A DNA stretch of 64,000 nt from RZZS01 sp964491785 (GTDB lineage: Bacteria; Pseudomonadota; Alphaproteobacteria; Micavibrionales; Micavibrionaceae): positions 1 to 64,000 of the forward strand of contig CAZBGS010000006.1 in assembly GCA_964491785.1 (NCBI GenBank), written 5' to 3'. Each line of letters opens with the position of its first letter. Positions within the stretch are counted from its first letter, which is position 1. Shown one piece after another: positions 56,602-64,000 of this stretch. The translations under genes were made by a program, and so were the position numbers. The notes beneath the pieces are model-generated. The model was given only the letters and a program-made list of their open reading frames with translations, was not told the origin of the DNA and searched no databases.

Positions 56602-58431
56602 ATGTCCATCCCCGCCCGCTTTCTAGATGAGCTAAGATCTCGCCTGACTTTATCCGAAGTCGCAGGCAAACGCCTGCGCCTGGAGAGAGCGGGGCGGGAG
56701 TTCAGGGCGTGCTGTCCGTTTCACAATGAAAAAACCGCCTCATTTTACATCAATGACGATAAACAGTTCTACCACTGCTTCGGCTGCGGCGCCCATGGCG
56801 ACGTGATCGGTTTTATGATGCAGCACGATAACCTTTCTTTTATCGAGGCTGTCGAGTCGCTGGCGGCTCTGGCGGGAATGCAGGTGCCAAAAGCCTCAAG
56901 CGAGGACAGGGAAAAAAGCGACCGCGAAAAAAGTCTCTATGCCCTGATGGACGAGACCGCCAGATTTATGCAGCGCTGCCTTCACGAACCAGCCGGACGT
57001 GAGGCGCTCCGCTACATCCGCGATAGAGGCGTGAGCGTGGAAACCATTGCCGCCTTCCGCGTCGGCTACGCTCCGGAAGATGGCAGATCGCTGCGCTCGT
57101 TCCTGCTGGCAAAGGGGTTCACGGATAATCAGATGATTGAGGCCGGTGTCTTCCGCCCCTCAAAGCATGGCGGCGAACCATTCTTCTTTTTCCGCGAGCG
57201 AATCATCTTTCCTGTCCCCGACCGCAGAGGCCGGATCGTGGCCTTCGGTGGCCGGGTTTTGCCCGAACATTTGCGGCCTCCCGCATCCTCAGGCTTCAAG
57301 CCACCGAAATATATAAACTCATCGGATACCCCTCTTTTCGACAAGGGGTCGATGCTGTACGGCGAGCCTCATGCCCGCCAGGCGGCGGCGGACGGCCAGA
57401 AAGTGATAGTGGTCGAAGGCTACCTGGATGTCATTTCCTGTTTCCAGGCCGGTTTTCGCGGAGCGCTGGCGCCTATGGGCACGGCCCTTACCGAAGAACA
57501 AATAACCGTTCTCTGGAAAATTATACCCGCCGAGGAGAAAAGCCCGGTGCTTTGCTTCGATGGCGACGATGCCGGGAGGCGCGCGGCGGCAAGAGCCTGC
57601 ACGAAAATCATACCATTGCTCAAACCCGGCCACACCGCTCTCTTTGCCTTTCTGCCGCAAGGAGAAGATCCCGACAGCCTGATCAGGTCTTCCGGGGGCA
57701 GGGCGTTGCAAAAGGTAATCGACAGCGCTTTGCCGCTGGTGGATTACCTGTGGACGTTTCATGCCTCCGGGCGCGCGCTTGGAACCCCCGAAGGGCAGGC
57801 CGGCTTAAGCAAGGCCCTTGAAGAAGAAGTATCCAAAATCGCCGACCGCAGCGTCCAGACTTTCTACAGGCAGGCCTTCCGGCAGCGTATCAGCGAAGCT
57901 TTTTTCTCAAGACCGCAAGTAAAGACCGGCAAAGCGCGCAAAGAAGAAAGTGCAGTCGCCATCCATCTTTCAAGACCGGCGCGCAAAATCAGCGAATTAC
58001 ACCGGACAATACTTGCCGCTACCGCTATAAATCATCCCGAAATACTGGGAAATGTCGAGGAAGAGCTTATGGCGCTCGATTTATCCGGCTTCAGGATTAA
58101 GGATCTTCTGCAGGAAGTTATAAATATTTGGCAGGAAAATGAGGGTATTGATGCCGGTGAGCTTAAAAAGCTGTTGAATGACAGGGGATATCAAGAAATA
58201 CTGGACAAACTTTTGTCAAGTTCAATATATATACACGCCGGGTTCGCTCGGCCGGAGAGTTCTCCTGAAAGGGCGCTGCAGGGCTGGCGTGAAATCATGG
58301 ACAGAATGAACATGAAGGAATTGCTGCAGGAGCACAGGGAGGCATGTGCAGCGCTGGCTTCGGATATTACTGATGAGAACGTGGATCGAATGCTGGCTTT
58401 GTATAATTTAACTAAAGCCGGGGATGTTTGA
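56602..58431 (+). CDS. dnaG: DNA primase
   Basis: 609 residues. DnaG makes RNA primers for replication. The zinc finger is CPFHNEKTASFYINDDKQFYHCFGCG (Cys-x2-His ... Cys-x2-Cys) near residues 38-63. The TOPRIM core reads VIVVEGYLDVISCFQAGF with the catalytic Glu, and DGDDAGRRAAARA follows. The C-terminal third, which contacts DnaB, is divergent and helical. The start has no strong RBS; ATG 56602 fits the usual N-terminus (SIPARFLDELRSRLTLSEVAGKRLRL). rpoD follows after 61 bases, the classic macromolecular-synthesis arrangement. Confidence 0.96.
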   Translation: MSIPARFLDELRSRLTLSEVAGKRLRLERAGREFRACCPFHNEKTASFYINDDKQFYHCFGCGAHGDVIGFMMQHDNLSFIEAVESLAALAGMQVPKASSEDREKSDREKSLYALMDETARFMQRCLHEPAGREALRYIRDRGVSVETIAAFRVGYAPEDGRSLRSFLLAKGFTDNQMIEAGVFRPSKHGGEPFFFFRERIIFPVPDRRGRIVAFGGRVLPEHLRPPASSGFKPPKYINSSDTPLFDKGSMLYGEPHARQAAADGQKVIVVEGYLDVISCFQAGFRGALAPMGTALTEEQITVLWKIIPAEEKSPVLCFDGDDAGRRAAARACTKIIPLLKPGHTALFAFLPQGEDPDSLIRSSGGRALQKVIDSALPLVDYLWTFHASGRALGTPEGQAGLSKALEEEVSKIADRSVQTFYRQAFRQRISEAFFSRPQVKTGKARKEESAVAIHLSRPARKISELHRTILAATAINHPEILGNVEEELMALDLSGFRIKDLLQEVINIWQENEGIDAGELKKLLNDRGYQEILDKLLSSSIYIHAGFARPESSPERALQGWREIMDRMNMKELLQEHREACAALASDITDENVDRMLALYNLTKAGDV

Positions 58432-58492
58432 TTTCCTAAAGCTTTTGAAAGTTTTGTTAATATAGGGTTTAATCGCAAATCGGGCTTCTTTA

Positions 58493-60457
58493 ATGGCTTC
58501 ACAGGTTGGAAACTTAGCAGTGAGTGATAAGGAACAAGACGAAAACAGAGAATCCACCGGTGGCAGGTCTCTAGAGCAGGTAGTCAAAAAGCTGGTCGCT
58601 AAAGGTAAGGAGCGCGGCTTCATTACCTATGACGAGCTTAACGCCGCCGTCCCTGCCGAGGAATTTTCCTCCGAGCAGATCGAAGACGCCATGGCCACCA
58701 TTTCCGATATCGGTATTCAACTGGTCGAGAGCGAAGACGATTTCTCCGAAGAAGAAGCCCCCCCCGTCGAAAGCGAATACGAATCGGGCGGCAATATCGC
58801 CGACGACGACACCGGCCGTACCGACGACCCGGTTCGCATGTATCTGCGCGAAATGGGCTCGGTGGAGCTGCTTTCCCGCGAAGGCGAGATTGCTATCGCC
58901 AAGCGGATAGAGGCCGGCCGCGAGCTTATGATCGGCGGCATCTGCGAAAGTCCGCTGGCAATCGAATCGATCATCGCCTGGTACGAGGCTCTGCAAAAGG
59001 GCGAAATTCTCCTGCGTGAGGTCATCGACCTCGAAGCCACATACAGCGACGGCCCGGATTCCGAATCAGTCGGACTTGGCGAAGCCGGTGAAGGCGAGGA
59101 AGAACAGGACGAAGACGAAGACGAAGGGGAAGGCGAAGGCCAGGGCCGGGACGCCCCCGAATCGGAAGACGAGGAAGGCGACGACGAGAGCAATATGTCT
59201 CTCTCCGCGATGGAAGCCGAACTCGCCCCCCAGGTCTATGAGACTTTCTCCAAAATCCAGAAGACCTACAAGAAAATGCAAAAGGCCCAGCAGGACAGGC
59301 TCGACGCCATCCAGAAGGGCAAGGAACCGGGAGCCGCCTCGGATAAGAAATACAATGAAATCAAAGGCGAGATGATCCAGCTGATGAACGAGGTGCGCCT
59401 CAACAACGCCCGGATCGAACAGCTTGTGGAGCGCCTTTACAAAATGAACCGCCTGCTGGTGAGCCTCGAAGGCCAGCTTATGCGTCTGGCTGTCGATTCC
59501 GGCGTCAAGCGCGAGGATTTTCTGAAAAATTACTACGGATTCGAACTCGATCCCAAATGGCTTGCCAAGGTGGTTAAAGTCGGCAAGGGCTGGGAGAAGT
59601 TCCTCGATAAACACGAAGACAAGGTTATCGAAATCCGTAACGAGATCGGGGCCATTTCCGACGAGGCAATGCTGCCTATTTGCGAATTCCGCCGGATCGT
59701 CTCCACCGTCCAGAAGGGCGAGCGGGAGTCTTCCCGCGCCAAGAAGGAGATGGTGGAGGCCAACCTGCGTCTTGTTATCTCCATCGCCAAGAAATACACC
59801 AACCGCGGCCTTCAGTTCCTCGACCTTATTCAGGAAGGCAATATCGGCCTGATGAAGGCGGTGGACAAGTTCGAATACCGCCGTGGCTATAAGTTTTCGA
59901 CTTACGCCACATGGTGGATCAGGCAGGCCATTACCCGCTCTATCGCTGATCAGGCGCGCACCATCCGCATCCCTGTCCACATGATCGAAACGATAAACAA
60001 GCTGGTTCGCACTTCTCGCCAGATGATGCACGAAATCGGTCGCGAGCCTACGCCAGAGGAGCTGGCCGAACGCTTGCATATGCCTTTAGAAAAGGTTCGC
60101 AAGGTATTGAAAATAGCCAAAGAACCTGTATCACTTGAAACCCCGATCGGCGACGAGGAAGACTCCTCGCTCGGAGATTTCATTGAAGATAAGAATGCCC
60201 TTCAACCCCTTGATTCAGCTATACATTCTAATCTTCGCGAAACCACTACCCGTGTGCTGGCTTCGCTCACCCCGCGTGAGGAGCGGGTGCTGCGAATGCG
60301 CTTTGGCATCGGCATGAACACCGATCACACGCTTGAGGAAGTAGGCCAGCAGTTCAACGTCACCCGCGAACGCATCCGCCAGATCGAAGCCAAGGCCCTG
60401 CGCAAGCTCAAGCACCCGAGCCGCAGCCGCAAGCTCAGAAGTTTTCTTGACACCTGA
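58493..60457 (+). CDS. rpoD: Housekeeping RNA polymerase sigma factor RpoD
   Basis: 654 residues. Region 1.1 is at the start (LEQVVKKLVAKGKERGFITYDELNAAVP). Region 1.2 is DPVRMYLREMGSVELLSREGEIAIAKRIE. The non-conserved region contains a Glu/Asp/Gly stretch at about 195-235 (GEGEEEQDEDEDEGEGEGQG). Region 2 holds the -10-recognising RGYKFSTYATWWIRQAITRSI, region 3 and region 4.2 follow (LEEVGQQFNVTRERIRQIEAKALRKLKHPSRS), which contacts the -35. It is the primary sigma. ATG 58493 lacks a strong RBS, and the leader is short (61 bases from dnaG), so read-through from dnaG is likely. Confidence 0.98.
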   Translation: MASQVGNLAVSDKEQDENRESTGGRSLEQVVKKLVAKGKERGFITYDELNAAVPAEEFSSEQIEDAMATISDIGIQLVESEDDFSEEEAPPVESEYESGGNIADDDTGRTDDPVRMYLREMGSVELLSREGEIAIAKRIEAGRELMIGGICESPLAIESIIAWYEALQKGEILLREVIDLEATYSDGPDSESVGLGEAGEGEEEQDEDEDEGEGEGQGRDAPESEDEEGDDESNMSLSAMEAELAPQVYETFSKIQKTYKKMQKAQQDRLDAIQKGKEPGAASDKKYNEIKGEMIQLMNEVRLNNARIEQLVERLYKMNRLLVSLEGQLMRLAVDSGVKREDFLKNYYGFELDPKWLAKVVKVGKGWEKFLDKHEDKVIEIRNEIGAISDEAMLPICEFRRIVSTVQKGERESSRAKKEMVEANLRLVISIAKKYTNRGLQFLDLIQEGNIGLMKAVDKFEYRRGYKFSTYATWWIRQAITRSIADQARTIRIPVHMIETINKLVRTSRQMMHEIGREPTPEELAERLHMPLEKVRKVLKIAKEPVSLETPIGDEEDSSLGDFIEDKNALQPLDSAIHSNLRETTTRVLASLTPREERVLRMRFGIGMNTDHTLEEVGQQFNVTRERIRQIEAKALRKLKHPSRSRKLRSFLDT

Positions 60458-60502
60458 CAAAGCCTGATGGGATCATTATTCTCTTGAACGAAGAGTGGTA
60501 TC

Positions 60503-61561
60503 TTGCGCGCTTTCTACGATCACCGGTTTCTGTTTTTCTTTACGCTGGTTTATATGACCGCGCTTGTGGCGGTTTCCGTCTATTACGGCGCGAAGCCTGA
60601 AGAACTGGGAAGTGTTTTTGCCTACTTCATGGTCGCGACGGTTTTCTTTCTTTTCTATCCGCTAATACAATTCGTCGGAGTATTCTTTGATACTTTAGTC
60701 AGTACCAAAGAGAAAAGCCCCTTCAGGTGGCTGGCTCTCCTGTTTAGAAATTTCGATGCCTCTCTCACCGGTTATGTCTCGCGGGGTCATATCGGTTACG
60801 GAATTGCCGCTATTCTCGCCATTCTGCCGCTGACCATTTCCTTTTGCGTCGGCAAATCCCTTATCCCGCACCTCGCCGACTATGTCTGGGATCCGCTGCT
60901 CAGCTCCGCCGACCGGATAATCCATTTCGGATACTACCCGCACGAATTACTTGCGCCGCTAATGAAATCCGATCTGGTTAATATATTTATGGACATGACT
61001 TACCTAAGCTGGTTCATCATGCTTTACCTCGTACAGGGCTATTGCTTCTTCTCTGATCGTGACCTAAGGCGGAGAATGCGCTTTCTCTGGTCGGTAGTTC
61101 TCGGCTGGAGCTTCATGGGAACCCTGCTCGCGGCCTTGCTCGCCTCTGTCGGCCCGATATTCTATGGTGATTTTTATCAGGGCGTGAACCCTTACGCCGA
61201 TTTTATAGCTTTACTGGAAAACCGCAGCCAGGAACTCGGCCTTCATGTTTTCACGGTCGCGGAAGCTCTCCAAGAAATGGTAAGTAATGAAACCGTTATA
61301 GATATGAACGCAATTTCGGCAATGCCGAGCATGCATGTCGCCTTCGCCTGGCTTGCCGTTATTTACAGCTGGAACATCAACCGCAAGATCTGGGTGCTGG
61401 CTCTGGCATATTACTTTATAATCCTGACAGGCTCCGTTTATCTGGGATGGCACTACGCGGTCGATGGATATGTAGGAACTCTGCTGATCTGGGTGATCTG
61501 GCGTCTGTCGGGCGTAATAGTGGATCGCCTCCATCCTGAACTGGCGTTAGTTAAGGGTTAA
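60503..61561 (+). CDS. PAP2-superfamily multi-pass membrane protein, Aur1/IPC-synthase-like
   Basis: 352 residues starting at TTG 60503 (weak GAAGAG upstream). Six or more membrane spans. The catalytic PAP2 motifs are seen late: ISAMPSMHVAFAWLAVIYS (the SxxxxH-type motif) and GSVYLGWHYAVDGYVG (the third motif, with His and Asp). The sequence GWHYAVDGYVG is typical of the Aur1/IPC-synthase side of this superfamily, which transfers phosphoinositol or other head groups between lipids. The lipid here is unknown. It is 46 bases downstream of rpoD and its end overlaps the convergent patatin gene's end by 15 bases. Confidence 0.78.
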   Translation: MRAFYDHRFLFFFTLVYMTALVAVSVYYGAKPEELGSVFAYFMVATVFFLFYPLIQFVGVFFDTLVSTKEKSPFRWLALLFRNFDASLTGYVSRGHIGYGIAAILAILPLTISFCVGKSLIPHLADYVWDPLLSSADRIIHFGYYPHELLAPLMKSDLVNIFMDMTYLSWFIMLYLVQGYCFFSDRDLRRRMRFLWSVVLGWSFMGTLLAALLASVGPIFYGDFYQGVNPYADFIALLENRSQELGLHVFTVAEALQEMVSNETVIDMNAISAMPSMHVAFAWLAVIYSWNINRKIWVLALAYYFIILTGSVYLGWHYAVDGYVGTLLIWVIWRLSGVIVDRLHPELALVKG

Positions 61562-62716
61562 ATCCGCTTCCGGTTTCTTTACCTCAATGCCGCCTTTCTC
61601 TCTTCCCGAAGACAGAAATTGTACTTTTGAGCTGAAGCAGTTAAAGAATCGGGAAAGCAAAGAACGGCATTCTTCTGCCGGAACCGCTTCCGCTTCGGGT
61701 TGGTCGGGCGGATCGGAAAGGATCTCGCAAATCCGATCCAGCTGGTATTTCAGCGTAACCTCATGCTCGGCGGCATATTTCGTGTTCTCGATAATAGCCT
61801 TCACCTGACTGAAAGAGCCGTTAGTCTTGTTGTTGCTCAATGCCGGAAGGTGGGCCGCTTTCTGTTCCAGCAAGGTATCAAGAGTATAAAAATGAACGAT
61901 GCACGGATCGAGCATGGCCTGATGCAGCTCTGCGCTTGAGGTGAGATGCTGGTATCCTTCCGAGATCCGCCTCGTCCAGTCTGAAAGGCCATCGCCTGCG
62001 GCTGGCGGTAACCGGGTTACCCCGGTGCCGAAGACGATCGCCATGATGTCGATGTCCCTCCCGTAGAGATTATTGGCAAAGCGCGTGGTAATATTGATCA
62101 GATTGTTTTTTGAAATGCCGCCATCTGCAAGAGTTATGGTATCGCCAAGCCTGTTAGCCATCTTGTGACTTTCAAAAGCGCCGGGCAGGGCGGTCGTGGC
62201 CATGGCCACATCGGTAAGGAAATAGTCGTAATGAAGCCGGTCTCTGGTGAATTCTTTTGGCGTTCTCGGCCCGAAGTCTCCCCTGGCATAAGTGGAATAA
62301 AATAAATGGGCGTTACCGGAATCTACATCGTGACCTATGATAATTACATCGTTTTGCAAATCGGACAGCTTGTACTCCCCCAGCACCGATTTGACTACCG
62401 AATGCCGAGCTGCCGAATCGAATACCGGAAATAGCTTCCCTTTGAGCGACCGGAATGCGCGCAAAATATCGACTTTCAGTATTTTCTCCGACGCTCCTGG
62501 CCAGAATTCGGTAAGTTGTTCGGCCGTCATGAAAGGCTGGCCGTCTTCCTTCCTGATTGAAAGAGGCAGCCCGTTTAAAGCGCCGACAGAACAGCATCCG
62601 ATGACGTGAAAGCTTTCTCCGAAGGCGCGTCCTGTACGCTGTTCGATAATATCCGCAAACGCAGCCTGCATTGCCCCGGCGGCTGATCCGCCAGTAAACG
62701 CGCATACCCTGAACAT
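61547..62716 (-). CDS. Patatin-like phospholipase, variant elbow
   Basis: 389 residues. The oxyanion segment reads FTGGSAAGAM (9-16) rather than GGGxRG. The serine elbow is CCSVG (nucleophile Ser43), where a Cys replaces the first Gly of GxSxG. The catalytic aspartate is in LADGGISKNN (Asp198), canonical. So the dyad is present but the loops are atypical, and activity is not certain. The C-terminal 90 residues are charged (SDPPDQPEAEAVPAEE). No signal peptide. It is convergent with the PAP2 gene and divergent from the tRNA, with no close similarity to the patatin at 41.5 kb beyond the motifs. Confidence 0.75.
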   Translation of the reverse strand: MFRVCAFTGGSAAGAMQAAFADIIEQRTGRAFGESFHVIGCCSVGALNGLPLSIRKEDGQPFMTAEQLTEFWPGASEKILKVDILRAFRSLKGKLFPVFDSAARHSVVKSVLGEYKLSDLQNDVIIIGHDVDSGNAHLFYSTYARGDFGPRTPKEFTRDRLHYDYFLTDVAMATTALPGAFESHKMANRLGDTITLADGGISKNNLINITTRFANNLYGRDIDIMAIVFGTGVTRLPPAAGDGLSDWTRRISEGYQHLTSSAELHQAMLDPCIVHFYTLDTLLEQKAAHLPALSNNKTNGSFSQVKAIIENTKYAAEHEVTLKYQLDRICEILSDPPDQPEAEAVPAEECRSLLSRFFNCFSSKVQFLSSGREKGGIEVKKPEADLTLN

Positions 62717-62816
62717 TGCTCAATTCCCCTGTTTTTTATTTTTTATAATAAACCTTGTCACGAAACACAACAGTTGCAATTCTCTGGTAGGGAATTTATA
62801 AAAGGCGTTCAGGTCA

Positions 62817-62893
62817 GGGCCTGTAGCTCAGTTGGTTAGAGCGGACCGCTCATAACGGTTTGGTCGGGGGTTCAAGTCCCTCCGGGCCCACCA
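62817..62893 (+). tRNA. tRNA with CAT anticodon, probably tRNA-Ile2
   Basis: Complete cloverleaf with acceptor GGGCCTG / CGGGCCC, D-arm GCTCAGTTGGTTAGAGC, anticodon loop CTCATAA (anticodon CAT), T-arm GGGGGTTCAAGTCCCTC, discriminator A and encoded CCA. The loop CTCATAA and the GGGCCT start match the isoleucine tRNA whose C34 is modified to lysidine by TilS, rather than elongator or initiator tRNA-Met. The distinction is inferred, not proved. Confidence 0.85.
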
Positions 62894-62986
62894 TTTCTAA
62901 AAATTTCATGAAATTTTACTTATTGAAAGGATTGGTTTATCCACTGGCAGTTATATTTTTTAAATTTTGCAGATGGTGGGTTATTA

Positions 62987-64000
62987 ATGTCTGACACAAA
63001 GCTAATAAAAACCGGAATTTGTGAATTTGACAATATCCTGGGGGGCGGTTTAACAGCCTGCCGGGTGTATCTGGTGAACGGCTCGCCTGGATCAGGAAAA
63101 ACCACCTTGTCTTTGCAGTTTCTTCTTGAAGGTGTCAGAAGGGCTGAAAAGGTTTTATACATAACTCTCTCCGAAACCAAAGAGGAGCTTGAAGCGGTAG
63201 CCAGATCCCATAATTTTTCCCTTGAAGGGATTGAAATTATGGAATTGGTTGCAAGCGAGAGCGAACTGGATCCAGAAAACCAGTATACGATGTACCAGCC
63301 TTCAGAAATGGAGCTTGGTATCACAACCAGAGCCATCATCGATGCCGTTGAAAAAATCAAGCCTGAAAGACTTGTAATAGATTCGCTGTCGGAAATTAAG
63401 CTGCTTGCGCAAAGTCCCTTGCGGTTCCGCAGGCAGGTTCTCGCCCTGAAGCAGTTTCTCTCGGGCAGACACTGCACGGCATTTTTTCTTGACGACAAAA
63501 CTGCTGCCGGAGAGGAAGATCTCCAGCTCGAAAGCATTGCCCATGGAGTAATCAGTCTGGAGCAGCTGTCACCCGAATATGGCGCTGAAAGGCGCAGGAT
63601 AAGAATTTCAAAGCTTCGGGGCCAGCAGTATCGCGGCGGATATCATGACTTCACCATTGTTCCGGGCGGCCTCAATATCTTTCCCCGCATTTCCGCTTCT
63701 GAACACAGAACGACACTCAGTATCAAACAGATAAGTAGCGGTATTCCTGAAATAGACGCCATGCTTGGTGGCGGGATAGAAACGGGAACCAGCGTTCTTC
63801 TTCTTGGCCCGGCAGGAGTTGGCAAGTCCTCGCTTGCTTTGCGCTACGCAGTGGAAGCGGGCCGCAATAACGATGCTTCGGTACTGTTTACGTTCGACGA
63901 ACGTCTTGATACCCTGCTGCACCGGGCTTCCGGTCTGGGAATGGATCTCGGGGAAATAATGGATAAAGGCCTTCTGGAAATCCGCTCCGTCGATCCTGCC
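62987..64000 (+). CDS. KaiC-like tandem ATPase, N-terminal part
   Basis: 338 codons to the window edge; the 3' end is outside. Two RecA-like domains are stacked: the first has TGICEFDNILGGGL and the P-loop GSPGSGKT (residues 32-39), with RLVIDSLSEIKLL as Walker B; the second starts SSGIPEIDAMLGGGI with the P-loop GPAGVGKS (274-281). This is the layout of KaiC and of the RadA/KaiC-like proteins that act without KaiA/B in many proteobacteria. The catalytic Glu and phosphorylation sites of clock KaiC cannot be judged from this half. It follows the tRNA by 94 bases, with a TTATTA-rich leader. Confidence 0.88.
   Translation, partial: MSDTKLIKTGICEFDNILGGGLTACRVYLVNGSPGSGKTTLSLQFLLEGVRRAEKVLYITLSETKEELEAVARSHNFSLEGIEIMELVASESELDPENQYTMYQPSEMELGITTRAIIDAVEKIKPERLVIDSLSEIKLLAQSPLRFRRQVLALKQFLSGRHCTAFFLDDKTAAGEEDLQLESIAHGVISLEQLSPEYGAERRRIRISKLRGQQYRGGYHDFTIVPGGLNIFPRISASEHRTTLSIKQISSGIPEIDAMLGGGIETGTSVLLLGPAGVGKSSLALRYAVEAGRNNDASVLFTFDERLDTLLHRASGLGMDLGEIMDKGLLEIRSVDPA

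Noticed and set aside
62920..63537. Minus-strand 205-codon frame
   Set aside because: Lies opposite the KaiC-like gene, whose two P-loops leave no doubt about the coding strand.

Overview
The window reads as a chromosomal segment of an alphaproteobacterium of moderate GC content. The evidence is gene order and family content: recG near sdhE-mfd, carA / yqeY-type gene / dnaG / rpoD, an ELM1-family protein, a DUF502 membrane protein, SdhE, a LysR gene beside trxB, and a long acidic RpoD. I cannot fix the order or genus. Most of the window is dense housekeeping DNA with short gaps. There is no phage, CRISPR array or complete insertion sequence.

Layout. 1-8 kb: nhaA end, folD, a YggT protein, an HExxH secreted protein, acnA, gyrA. 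8-15 kb: a cheZ-like gene, then a minus-strand surface-fibre locus made of three DUF4402 subunit paralogs, a PapD-type chaperone and a large usher-like outer-membrane protein, with a palindromic repeat between the last two. 15-24 kb: an aminotransferase overlapping a YheO-type regulator, tRNA-Lys, a degenerate EAL-like protein, coaD, a chemoreceptor, then a DUF502-cysK-cysE operon. 24-28 kb: pcm, a membrane protein with three internal repeats, and a class II Fic protein with a perfect palindrome over its start. 28-40 kb: recG, a DUF2157 operon with a 27-codon secreted small ORF, sdhE, mfd, a predicted structured RNA, a TerB-like operon with an APH-fold kinase, and aspartate aminotransferase. 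40-47 kb: an AT-richer Tat-exported unknown, a patatin with a structured leader or small RNA upstream, LysR, trxB, ELM1, Lrp/AsnC, a secreted EF-hand protein. 47-64 kb: greA, carB, then pgi and a degenerate beta-carbonic anhydrase separating carB from carA, then yqeY-type gene, dnaG, rpoD, a PAP2-type membrane protein, a second patatin, tRNA-Ile(CAT) and the first 338 codons of a KaiC-like tandem ATPase.

The most notable things are: (i) the DUF4402/chaperone/usher-like locus, an atypical chaperone-usher surface system; (ii) a family of GC-rich palindromic repeats lying in frame inside three housekeeping genes (recG, mfd, carB), reminiscent of the in-ORF palindromic elements of Rickettsia; (iii) two unannotated structured RNAs with terminators (36.95-37.09 kb and 42.78-42.89 kb), each of which could be a small RNA or an attenuating leader; and (iv) a Fic protein with a DNA-binding tail whose start overlaps a perfect 14-bp inverted repeat. 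All functions are inferred from reading the translated sequence. No database search was run.
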